DNA from: Pseudomonadota bacterium
Lineage (GTDB): Bacteria; Pseudomonadota; Alphaproteobacteria; Caulobacterales; Caulobacteraceae
Direction of reading: 5' to 3'
NCBI GenBank assembly: GCA_023445955.1
Contig: JAEXJH010000172.1
Span: forward strand, 1 to 6,599
DNA: 6,599 nucleotides
A model generated the notes under the pieces. That model was given only the letters and a program-made list of their open reading frames with translations, made no database searches and was not told the DNA's origin. The position numbers and the translations under genes are program-made. Positions 1-5,304 of the stretch are shown here, piece after piece. Within the stretch, counting starts at the first letter, position 1. Every line of letters starts with the position of its first letter.

Positions 1-191
1 GCCGCGGCCAGGGCGCGCCAGACGAGGCGCGGCTTGGCCGTTCGCCCTTCCAGCTCCTGGTCGATGAAGACCCGGACGACCTCACTGGCGGTCCGGCCCA
101 TCTCGCGGCAGCGGGCCATGAAGGCGGTCTTGGTCTCGTACGGCAGACGGACCTCGAGCACTTCGCTCTTCTTGGGCTGGCCAGCGGTCAT
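1..191 (-). CDS. Ribbon-helix-helix (Arc/MetJ-like) small protein, 3' end outside window
   Basis: The reading frame starts at the ATG at 191 on the minus strand and stays open for 63 codons to the window edge, so only the N-terminus is seen. Residues 10-16 (EVLEVRL) form a short strand of alternating hydrophobic residues. They are followed by a helix (about 19-30, KTAFMARCRE) and, after a GRTAS turn at 32-36, a second helix (about 36-48, SEVVRVFIDQEL). This strand-helix-turn-helix pattern is that of ribbon-helix-helix DNA-binding domains, as in ParD- or CopG-type antitoxins and small regulators. The start is supported by GAGG at 202-199, seven bases upstream. What follows the RHH domain (TAKPRLVWRALAA) is basic and then hydrophobic, so the protein may carry a C-terminal extension. 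Whether it is an antitoxin, an autoregulator or something else cannot be told, because no partner gene is in view. Confidence 0.72.
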   Translation of the reverse strand, partial: MTAGQPKKSEVLEVRLPYETKTAFMARCREMGRTASEVVRVFIDQELEGRTAKPRLVWRALAA

Positions 192-198
192 CAGGAAA

Positions 199-242
199 CC
201 TCGCGACGTTCGTCCCTGACTAGCACCTTTCGCAACGCGCAA
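199..242 (-). promoter_or_regulatory. Candidate promoter and ribosome binding site of the RHH gene
   Basis: Reading leftward, TTGCGCG (242-236) is followed after 11 bases by GCTAGTCA (224-217). This loosely matches the Caulobacter housekeeping pattern TTGACGS-N10-14-GCTANAWC. GAGG (202-199) then sits 7 bases before the ATG at 191. The element fits between the upstream leftward terminator and the gene, so the RHH gene would be transcribed independently. The match is partial and the promoter is an inference; the ribosome binding site is clearer. Confidence 0.3.
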
Positions 243-271
243 AAAGAAAGCCCGGCCAAACGACCGGGCTT
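241..271 (-). terminator. Rho-independent terminator, leftward
   Basis: On the minus strand an 8-bp perfect stem AAGCCCGG / CCGGGCTT (plus-strand arms 248-255 and 264-271, 8-base loop) is followed by TTTCTTTTT. This is a classic intrinsic terminator for transcripts moving left. In the plus direction the hairpin is followed by GAAGTC and has no T run, so it does not serve the plus strand. No annotated gene lies to its right on the minus strand: the nearest gene to the right is on the plus strand. It therefore implies a leftward non-coding transcript. Confidence 0.7.
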
Positions 272-331
272 GAAGTCAATAGGGAGGAAACGCCCAGGAA
301 GGGCAGAGGCGCTCGGCGCCTCACGGGTTGC

Positions 332-345
332 TGATAGCGTTATCA
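332..345. promoter_or_regulatory. LacI-family-like operator dyad
   Basis: TGATAGCGTTATCA is a 14-bp dyad with a central CG; only one symmetric pair (337/340) is mismatched. The layout (TG-TA-CG-TA-CA) is that of LacI/GalR-family operators, which often control carbohydrate-use genes. It lies about 145 bases upstream of the esterase start. It also coincides with the TGATA/TATCA inner stem of the small-RNA candidate, so RNA structure is an alternative explanation. Confidence 0.4.
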
Positions 346-376
346 TGCTGCGCTGCGCAACCCCTTTCGCACTGCC

Positions 377-416
377 GCGACGGCCTGTCGCAGCTTTGCT
401 CAAGCTTAAGGCAGGC
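377..416. repeat. Overlapping inverted repeats
   Basis: Two mutually exclusive hairpins can form here. One is GCGAC/GTCGC (377-381 with 387-391, 5-base loop). The other is GCCTG/CAGGC (383-387 with 412-416) enclosing AGCTT/AAGCT (392-396 with 402-406). They continue the chain of dyads in the intergenic region and could be part of a longer leftward RNA or of the leader region upstream of the esterase promoter. No function is assigned. Confidence 0.4.
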
Positions 417-422
417 TTTACC

Positions 423-459
423 TTGGCGCGATCACGCCATAACGATGTTACCGCTACCG
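423..459 (+). promoter_or_regulatory. Candidate promoter/operator region of the esterase-deacetylase unit
   Basis: TTGGCGC (423-429) resembles a Caulobacter -35. Fourteen bases later GATGTTAC (444-451) is a weak -10 match. A 16-bp near-palindrome TGGCGCGATCACGCCA (424-439, 7 of 8 pairs) overlaps the -35. A second LacI-like half-conserved dyad TGTTACCGCTACCG (446-459, central CG) overlaps the -10, the expected place for repression. The gene's ribosome binding site is GGGAGA (478-483), 7 bases before the ATG at 491. The promoter placement is inferred and uncertain. Confidence 0.33.
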
Positions 460-490
460 ATGCACAAAGCTCGGAGCGGGAGAAACGTCG

Positions 491-1705
491 ATGAAGATGC
501 TCGCGCGGCTGGCCGTGTTCGGGGCCGCCCTGGTCCTGGCGCTCCCTGCCCATGCTGATTCCCAGCGCTGGGTCGGCGCCTGGGCCAGCGCCCAGATCGC
601 GCCGGATGACAAGAATCGCCTCGCCGCCGAGGACTATCCCGACGCCACCCTGCGTCAGGTCGTGCGCCTGACCCTGGGCGGCGACACCCTGCGGGTGCGC
701 CTCTCCAACGCCTTCGGAACCGCGCCCCTGACCATCAAGGCCGCCCATGTCGCGGTGTCTACAGATCTGGCCACCGCCCGCATCGATCCGGCCACGGACC
801 GCGCCCTCACCTTCTCCGGCCGCGCCGAGGTGACCATCCCCGCCGGCGCCGACTATTGGTCCGATCCGGTCGCCTTGAAGGTCGCGCCGCTGACCAGCCT
901 GGCCATCAGCCTGCACTATGCCGAGGCGCCCAGCGTTCAGACCGGTCATCCGGGGTCGCGCGCTACGTCCTATATCCTGCCCGGCGACCACTTGGCCGCC
1001 GCCGACCTGCCCGGCGCAAAGACCGCCGACCGCTGGCTGCAGATTTCCAGCGTCGATGTGGTCTCGGCCAAGGCGCGCGCGATCGTGGCGCTGGGCGACA
1101 GCATCACCGACGGCTACGGCGTCCAGCCCAACACCAACCTGCGCTGGACCGACGGTCTGCTCGAAAGGCTGAAGGGCCGGAACATCGGCCTCCTCAACCT
1201 CGGCATCGGCGGCAACCGTGTGCTGCTCGACGGCTTAGGCCCCAACACCCTGGCGCGGTTCGAGCGCGATGTACTCTCACAAGCCGGCGTGACCCACGTG
1301 GTGCTGCTGGAAGGCATCAACGACCTAGGCGTCCTGACCCGCGACGCGCCCGCCTCTCCGGAAGCCCACAAGGCCCTCGTCGCGCAGGTCATCGCCGGCT
1401 ATCGTCAGATGATCGACCGCGCCCACGACCGAGGGATCAAGGTCATCGGCGCGACCATCCTGCCCTACGGCCGCTCGGCCTATTACCATCCCGGTCCCGA
1501 GAGCGAGGCCGACCGCCAGGCGATCAACGCCTGGATCCGCGCGCCCGGAAACTTCGACGGCGTCATCGACTGGGACCAGGCCCTGCGCGACCCGGCCCAG
1601 CCGACCCAACTGCTGCCGGCCTATGACAATGATGGCCTGCATCCGAACATGGCGGGCTACAAGGCGATGGCGGACGCTGTCCCGCTGAGCCTGTTCGGGA
1701 AGTAA
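491..1705 (+). CDS. Secreted SGNH/GDSL-family esterase (XynE-like)
   Basis: A 404-aa protein with a signal peptide (basic MKMLAR, hydrophobic core, AHADS; cleavage near residue 23), so it acts in the periplasm or outside the cell. All SGNH blocks are visible: GDS at 202-204 with the nucleophile Ser204, Gly240 and Asn242 in GIGGNR, GxND at 275-278 (Asn277), and DGLH at 381-384 giving Asp381 and His384. The N-terminal ~190 residues, starting with WVGAWASAQ (27-35) and rich in beta strands, match the extra domain found before the hydrolase fold in XynE-like SGNH proteins. Family members hydrolyse ester bonds, often acetyl esters on plant polysaccharides or aryl esters in assays. The substrate here is inferred from the neighbouring deacetylase and from the sugar-regulator-like operators. 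The start is fixed by the signal peptide and by GGGAGA 7 bases upstream. It forms a two-gene unit with the next gene. Confidence 0.88.
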   Translation: MKMLARLAVFGAALVLALPAHADSQRWVGAWASAQIAPDDKNRLAAEDYPDATLRQVVRLTLGGDTLRVRLSNAFGTAPLTIKAAHVAVSTDLATARIDPATDRALTFSGRAEVTIPAGADYWSDPVALKVAPLTSLAISLHYAEAPSVQTGHPGSRATSYILPGDHLAAADLPGAKTADRWLQISSVDVVSAKARAIVALGDSITDGYGVQPNTNLRWTDGLLERLKGRNIGLLNLGIGGNRVLLDGLGPNTLARFERDVLSQAGVTHVVLLEGINDLGVLTRDAPASPEAHKALVAQVIAGYRQMIDRAHDRGIKVIGATILPYGRSAYYHPGPESEADRQAINAWIRAPGNFDGVIDWDQALRDPAQPTQLLPAYDNDGLHPNMAGYKAMADAVPLSLFGK

Positions 1706-1708
1706 GCC

Positions 1709-2578
1709 ATGATCGCCGCAACCCCGCCACCCGTCATCGCCTTCACCTGGGACGACCTTCCGGCCCACAGCGCCCTGCCGCTCGGCGTCACCCGCGTGCA
1801 GATCGCCGCCGACCTGCTGAAGGCCGCCCACGACGCCAAGGCTCCGGCGTTCGGCTTCATCAACGGCGCCCAGGCCGCCGCGACCACAACCGAACCCGAC
1901 TCCACCCCAGTGCTGAAGATGTGGCGCCAGGCTGGCCAGCCGCTGGGCAACCACACCTGGACGCACCGCCACATCGCCACCGCCACGCCGGAGCAGTACA
2001 CGGCCGAGATCGCCCGGAACGAGCCGCTGCTGCGGGACCTGATGGGCAAGGAGGACTGGCGCTGGCTGCGCTATCCGTACCTCGCCGAGGGCGAGACGCT
2101 GGAGAAGCGTCTGGCCGTCCGCGCCTGGCTTTCGGACAACCACTACAAGATCGCCAGCGTGACGATGAACTTCGCCGACTACGCCTATAACGAGCCCTAT
2201 GCCCGCTGCGTGGCAAAGGGTGATCAGGCGGCCATCGCCGAGATGGAGAAGCGTTACCTGGACGGCGCCGCCGCCGTCGCCGACCGCGCCCGGGCGATGA
2301 GCAAGACGCTCTACGGCAAGGACATCCCCTACGTCCTGCTGATGCACGCCGGCGCTTTCGACGCCCGCATGGCCCCGCGCCTCTACAAGCTCTATCGGGA
2401 TCGAGGCTTTACCTTCACGACCTTGGCCAAGGCCGAGAAGCACCCGTTCTACCGCACCGACCTTGACCCCGGCCTGCCGCCCGAGCCGACGACCCTGCCG
2501 GACGCCTTGAAGGCCAAGGGCCTGCCCGTTCCGACGGATCCGGTTGACCTGAAACCACTCGAAGGGATGTGCCGCTGA
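1709..2578 (+). CDS. Polysaccharide deacetylase (NodB/CE4-type) lacking a signal peptide
   Basis: A 289-aa NodB-homology protein. Motif 1 is TWDD (13-16), with Asp15 as likely catalytic base and Asp16 as metal ligand. Motif 2 is NHTWTH (81-86), with His82 and His86 as metal ligands. Motif 3 is RYPY (121-124). A motif-4-like NFADY lies at 154-158, with Tyr in place of the usual Trp. Motif 5 is LMH (211-213) with His213. The family removes acetyl groups from N-acetylglucosamine polymers, peptidoglycan or xylan using a divalent metal. The frame opens only 3 bases after the esterase stop (TAA at 1703-1705), so no upstream start is possible and no signal peptide is encoded, although most relatives are exported. 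GGGAAG (1697-1702) is the ribosome binding site, inside the last esterase codons, suggesting translational coupling. The C-terminal ~50 residues are a proline-rich tail. The substrate is unknown. Confidence 0.85.
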   Translation: MIAATPPPVIAFTWDDLPAHSALPLGVTRVQIAADLLKAAHDAKAPAFGFINGAQAAATTTEPDSTPVLKMWRQAGQPLGNHTWTHRHIATATPEQYTAEIARNEPLLRDLMGKEDWRWLRYPYLAEGETLEKRLAVRAWLSDNHYKIASVTMNFADYAYNEPYARCVAKGDQAAIAEMEKRYLDGAAAVADRARAMSKTLYGKDIPYVLLMHAGAFDARMAPRLYKLYRDRGFTFTTLAKAEKHPFYRTDLDPGLPPEPTTLPDALKAKGLPVPTDPVDLKPLEGMCR

Positions 2579-2598
2579 CGGCGTTTCAGCGCCGAAAC
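2579..2598. repeat. Small inverted repeat after the deacetylase stop
   Basis: Two overlapping hairpins are possible directly after the TGA: CGGCG/CGCCG (2579-2583 with 2590-2594) or GTTTC/GAAAC (2583-2587 with 2594-2598). There is no T run, so it is not a classic intrinsic terminator. It may protect the 3' end or take part in Rho-dependent ending. Confidence 0.3.
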
Positions 2599-2608
2599 AC
2601 ATTCCCTG

Positions 2609-2634
2609 CTGACAACGGCCACGCTCCCGCATAG
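2609..2634 (+). promoter_or_regulatory. Candidate promoter of the peptidase gene
   Basis: CTGACA (2609-2614) and GCATAG (2629-2634) are separated by 14 bases, as in Caulobacter housekeeping promoters. Transcription would start near 2641, only about 5 bases before the ATG at 2646. No Shine-Dalgarno sequence is present in the preceding bases (GCGTCCCGCGCC), which fits a nearly leaderless mRNA. Inferred from a partial consensus match. Confidence 0.35.
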
Positions 2635-2645
2635 CGTCCCGCGCC

Positions 2646-4862
2646 ATGATCAAGCCCTCGCTCACGGCGCTCGCGGCCGTCCTCGCCCTTTCGACCCCTG
2701 CCATGGCGGAAAAACTCACCCCAGCCCGTGTCTTCGCGGACCCCAGCCTGGGCGGCCCGACCGCCAAGGGCGTGGCGCTGTCGCCGGACGGCAAGCGCGT
2801 CACCTACCTGAAGGGCAAGGCCGAAGCGGCCAACATCCAGGACCTGTGGGCGGCGGACGTGAAGGGCGGCGAGCCCTATCGCCTGATCGACTCGGCGGCG
2901 CTGTCGTCGGGCGCCAAGGAACTGTCGGAAGCCGAGAAGGCCCGTCGCGAACGCGCCCGCAACTCGGCGCGTGGGATCATCGAATACAGCTGGGACAAGC
3001 AGGGCCGCTTCATCCTCGTCCCGCTGGACGGCGACCTCTATCTGGACAGCATCGCCGACGGCAAGGTCACCCGCCTGACCGAAACCCCGGGCGACGAGGT
3101 CGACGCCAAGGTCTCGCCCAAGGGCGCCTACGTCTCCTACGTCCGCGACCAGAACCTCTACATCAAGCCGGTGGCCGGCGGGGCCGAGACGGCCCTGACC
3201 ACCGAAGGCAAGGACGCCCTGTCGTTCGGCGTCGCCGAGTTCATCGCCCAGGAAGAGCTGTCGCGCGCGACCGGCTACTGGTGGAGCCCGGACGAGGCCC
3301 ACATCGTCTATAGCCGCGTCGACGAGAACGGCGTCGACATCGTGCCGCGCGCCGACATCGGCCCGGCCGGCGCCACTGTGGTCAACCAGCGCTATCCGCG
3401 CGCCGGCCGCCCCAACGCCGTCGTGGATCTGATGGTCCGCGACCTGGCCTCGGGCAAGGTCGTCCAGCTAGATCTCGGCGCCAACAAGGACATCTATGTC
3501 GCCCGCGTCGCCTGGGCCCAGGACGGCAAGACCGTCTACGTCCAGCGCCTGTCGCGCGACCAGAAAACGCTGGACCTGATCGCCTTCGACCCGGCCACCG
3601 GCAAGGGCAAGACCCTGCTGACCGAGACCGACCCGCACTTCATCGAGCTGCTCGACAACTTTAAGGCGCTGAAGGACGGCACCTTCCTGTGGGGCTCGGA
3701 GAAGTCGGGCAACAGCCACCTCTATCGCCACGCCGCCGACGGCAAGCTGATCGCCCAGATCACCAGCGGCGACTGGCCGGTCGACAAGCTGGAAGGCGTC
3801 GACGAGGCCCGCAAGGTCGCCATCTTCGGCGCCTCGATGGACAGCCCGTTGGAGCGCCGCATCTACGAAGTCAGCTATGCCAAGCCCGGCAAGCCCAAGG
3901 CCCTGACCTCGGCCGGCGGCTGGTGGTCGGCCAAGGTGGCGGACGCGGGCGGCGCCTTCGCCGGCTCCTACAGCGATCCCAAGACCCCGCCGCAGACGGC
4001 GCTCTACGCGGCCGACGGCAAGCGCGTGCGCTGGATCGAGGAGAACAAGCTGGCCGAGGGTCACGCCTACTGGCCCTACGCCTCGACCCTGCCGGTTCCG
4101 GAGTTCGGCTCGCTGAAGGCCGCCGACGGCTCGGCTTTGTACTACGAGATCCTCAAGCCGACCGGCTTCGACCCGGCCAAGAAGTACCCGGCCATCGTCT
4201 CGGTCTATGGCGGCCCGCACGCCCAGCGCGTCACCAAGGGCTGGCACAGCCCGTCGGACCGCACCTATCTCGAAGCCGGCTACGTGATCTTCAAGCTGGA
4301 CAACCGCGGCAGCGGCAACCGCTCTGCGGCGTTCAAGCGCGCCCTGGACCGCAACCTGGGCACCGTCGAGGTCGACGACCAGTTGCAAGGCGCCAAGTTC
4401 CTGCAGAGCCTGCCCTATGTCGATCCCGACAAGCTGGGCGTGATGGGCTGGTCCTACGGCGGCTTCATGACCCTGATGCTGCTGACGGCCGACAACACCC
4501 CGTTCAAGGCCGGCGCGGCCGGCGCCCCGCCGACCGAATGGGGCCTGTACGACACCGCCTATACCGAGCGCTACATGGGCACGCCCGCCGACAACAAGGC
4601 CGGTTACGCCTATTCCGACATCAACACGCGCCTGGACAAGCTGAAGCCCGGCAGCCTGCTGCTGCTGCACGGCATGGCCGACGACAACGTGATCTTCGAA
4701 AACAGCACCCGGGTGATCTCGGCGCTGCAGAAGAAGGCCATCCCGTTCGAGATGGCGCTCTATCCTGGCGAGCGCCACAGCGCGCCGGGCAGCAAGACCA
4801 AGGGCCTCAGCGTGCTGAACACGCACCTGGAGTTCTTCGACCGCAAGCTGAAGGGCCAGTAA
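2646..4862 (+). CDS. Secreted dipeptidyl peptidase IV (family S9, DPP IV)
   Basis: A 738-aa protein with a signal peptide (MIKPSLTALAAVLALSTPAMA, cleavage likely after Ala21). It has an N-terminal beta-propeller (about 30-480) and a C-terminal alpha/beta-hydrolase domain (about 490-738), the normal size for bacterial DPP IV. The catalytic triad is Ser603 in GWSYGG (601-606), Asp679 in ADDNV and His711 in ERHSAPG. The DPP IV-specific features are present: the paired glutamates Glu203-Glu204 (QEEL) that hold the substrate N-terminus; Tyr521 in YGGP for the oxyanion hole; Trp632, Tyr635 and Tyr639 of the S1 pocket in EWGLYDTAYTERYMG; and Asn681. This points to removal of Xaa-Pro (or Xaa-Ala) dipeptides from peptide N-termini in the periplasm, as part of peptide scavenging. 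A charged stretch at 90-110 is common in this family. There is no upstream ribosome binding site, and it appears to be a single-gene unit. Confidence 0.93.
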   Translation: MIKPSLTALAAVLALSTPAMAEKLTPARVFADPSLGGPTAKGVALSPDGKRVTYLKGKAEAANIQDLWAADVKGGEPYRLIDSAALSSGAKELSEAEKARRERARNSARGIIEYSWDKQGRFILVPLDGDLYLDSIADGKVTRLTETPGDEVDAKVSPKGAYVSYVRDQNLYIKPVAGGAETALTTEGKDALSFGVAEFIAQEELSRATGYWWSPDEAHIVYSRVDENGVDIVPRADIGPAGATVVNQRYPRAGRPNAVVDLMVRDLASGKVVQLDLGANKDIYVARVAWAQDGKTVYVQRLSRDQKTLDLIAFDPATGKGKTLLTETDPHFIELLDNFKALKDGTFLWGSEKSGNSHLYRHAADGKLIAQITSGDWPVDKLEGVDEARKVAIFGASMDSPLERRIYEVSYAKPGKPKALTSAGGWWSAKVADAGGAFAGSYSDPKTPPQTALYAADGKRVRWIEENKLAEGHAYWPYASTLPVPEFGSLKAADGSALYYEILKPTGFDPAKKYPAIVSVYGGPHAQRVTKGWHSPSDRTYLEAGYVIFKLDNRGSGNRSAAFKRALDRNLGTVEVDDQLQGAKFLQSLPYVDPDKLGVMGWSYGGFMTLMLLTADNTPFKAGAAGAPPTEWGLYDTAYTERYMGTPADNKAGYAYSDINTRLDKLKPGSLLLLHGMADDNVIFENSTRVISALQKKAIPFEMALYPGERHSAPGSKTKGLSVLNTHLEFFDRKLKGQ

Positions 4863-4876
4863 GGCCTCTCGACCGC

Positions 4877-4902
4877 GCCCCGCTCTCACCGCAGAGCGGG
4901 GC
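4877..4902 (+). terminator. Strong hairpin after the peptidase gene, no T run
   Basis: A 10-bp perfect stem GCCCCGCTCT / AGAGCGGGGC (4877-4886 with 4893-4902) with a 6-base loop starts 14 bases after the stop codon. Neither strand has a T run after it, so it lacks the canonical intrinsic terminator tail. Its position and stability still suggest a role in transcription ending or 3'-end protection. Confidence 0.5.
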
Positions 4903-4922
4903 TGCGACGGAATGCTCCACCG

Positions 4923-4940
4923 TGCGGCCAATTCGCCGCA
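4923..4940. promoter_or_regulatory. 18-bp near-palindrome, possible operator
   Basis: TGCGGCCAATTCGCCGCA has 8 of 9 symmetric pairs (only the C/C pair at 4929/4934 fails) and lies about 57 bases upstream of the small ORF. The symmetry extends through the AATT centre, which a simple RNA hairpin would not need, so a dimeric regulator site is plausible. The regulator is not identifiable. Confidence 0.35.
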
Positions 4941-4965
4941 GCGGAACCAGGCGAAGCAGTCACTA

Positions 4966-4973
4966 TTAACCAC
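4966..4973 (+). promoter_or_regulatory. Possible CtrA half-site
   Basis: TTAACCAC matches 7 of 8 bases of the CtrA half-site TTAACCAT known in Caulobacter, 24 bases before the small ORF start. It is the only TTAA box here, without a partner at the usual spacing, and one 8-base match can arise by chance. Confidence 0.15.
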
Positions 4974-4997
4974 GGCGAGAGTTCAAGGACCCCCGCC

Positions 4998-5204
4998 ATG
5001 GCCAAGACCACCGACGACGCCATCGAACAGCTGATCGCGACCGTGAAGGAAGCGCTCGAAGACGGCCGCGCGTCGGCTTCGGAGCTGGAGGAGTGGCTGC
5101 TGGCGGCGATCATGCTGGAAGAGATGGCGCTGGAAGAGCAGCGCGACGAGCGAGACAACCGCACGTTCTCCAGCTGGATGCTGGCCGGGGTCACGCTGCA
5201 CTAG
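4998..5204 (+). CDS. Small acidic helical protein of unknown function
   Basis: A 68-aa frame with GC-rich third positions throughout and AAGGAC (4985-4990) 7 bases before the ATG, so it is likely real. The product is strongly acidic and predicted to be almost all helix: about residues 5-21, and 27-52 (SELEEWLLAAIMLEEMALEE). The second helix has a hydrophobic face (W33, L34, L35, I38, L40) flanked by glutamates, as in small helical-bundle or partner-binding proteins. The tail (TFSSWMLAGVTLH) is more hydrophobic. There is no signal peptide, cysteine cluster or DNA-binding motif. It lies between the peptidase and the BlaI/M56 module, with regulatory-looking dyads on both sides, and appears to be transcribed alone. 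I do not recognise a family, and no function is assigned. Confidence 0.68.
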   Translation: MAKTTDDAIEQLIATVKEALEDGRASASELEEWLLAAIMLEEMALEEQRDERDNRTFSSWMLAGVTLH

Positions 5205-5228
5205 GCCGCTTCCGAGCATTACGTCGAA

Positions 5229-5257
5229 TTCACACATCGCAGGCTAGGCGCGCTACA
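5229..5257 (+). promoter_or_regulatory. Likely promoter of the repressor-protease pair
   Basis: TTCACA (5229-5234) is followed after 17 bases by GCTACA (5252-5257), which matches the GCTANA core of the Caulobacter -10. The -10 lies inside the first operator copy, so bound repressor would block RNA polymerase. An equivalent GCTACA occurs in the second copy (5266-5271) and could be an alternative -10. The -35 match is weak. Confidence 0.42.
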
Positions 5258-5280
5258 AACGTAGCGCTACAAACGTAGCG
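5251..5280. promoter_or_regulatory. Tandem BlaI/MecI-type operators
   Basis: CGCTACAAACGTAGCG occurs twice, at 5251-5266 and 5265-5280, with a 14-bp period and a shared CG. Each copy is a perfect 6-bp dyad (CGCTAC/GTAGCG) around AAAC. The core TACAAACGTA differs at one base from the TACA-N2-TGTA operator pattern known for BlaI and MecI. The copies sit 24 bases before the start of a BlaI-family gene. This indicates autoregulation of the repressor and its co-transcribed protease gene. The junction forms a further palindrome, GTAGCGCTAC (5261-5270). Confidence 0.8.
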
Positions 5281-5304
5281 GACAACCGTTCAACGGAAGC
5301 CGCC

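Larger units (their letters stand above)
241..363 (-). ncRNA. Candidate small RNA ending at the intrinsic terminator
   Basis: The minus-strand transcript would fold into successive stems. They are GGGTTGC/GCAACCC (363-357 with 331-325) enclosing TGATA/TATCA (345-341 with 336-332); a perfect 7-bp stem GAGGCGC/GCGCCTC with a 3-base loop (322-306); GCCC/GGGC (304-292); an unpaired 20-base linker; and then the terminator stem. The linker carries CCTCCC (287-282), complementary to a Shine-Dalgarno core. Unpaired CCUCC-type segments are typical of alphaproteobacterial trans-acting small RNAs. The 3' end is well defined by the T run. The 5' end is not: I found no convincing promoter, and more hairpins continue to about 416, so the RNA could be longer. 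No family was recognised. The main alternative is that the dyads are DNA operators for the flanking genes. Confidence 0.45.

Noticed and set aside
248..271. The hairpin as a plus-strand terminator or an esterase-gene attenuator
   Set aside because: The T run exists only on the minus-strand side; on the plus strand the stem is followed by GAAGTC.
241..416. A known structural RNA (RNase P RNA, signal recognition particle RNA, tmRNA or 6S RNA)
   Set aside because: None of the conserved core sequences of these RNAs could be recognised on either strand, and the length and hairpin order do not fit.
270..494. Plus-strand open frame in the intergenic region, with a GGGAGG sequence nearby
   Set aside because: The GGGAGG (282-287) has no start codon at a suitable distance. 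The frame is arginine/alanine-rich with no family resemblance, and runs through the inverted repeats.
191..991. Minus-strand open frame of 266 codons opposite the esterase start and the intergenic region
   Set aside because: It is glycine/arginine-rich low complexity. It would run through the terminator and the hairpin chain and has no motif.
1325..2803. Minus-strand open frame of 492 codons across the esterase end, deacetylase and peptidase start
   Set aside because: It spans three confident plus-strand genes, has antisense-shadow composition and no domain.
3689..4969. Plus-strand frame of 426 codons inside the peptidase gene
   Set aside because: It is a +1 shadow of the peptidase, dominated by R, G, Q and P, and starts within the gene with no ribosome binding site.
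3468..4973. Long minus-strand open frame (501 codons) opposite the peptidase gene
   Set aside because: It lies opposite a clear DPP IV gene with all catalytic residues. In GC-rich genes the antisense frame is often open; its translation is low-complexity (V, G, Q, R, A rich) with no recognisable motif.
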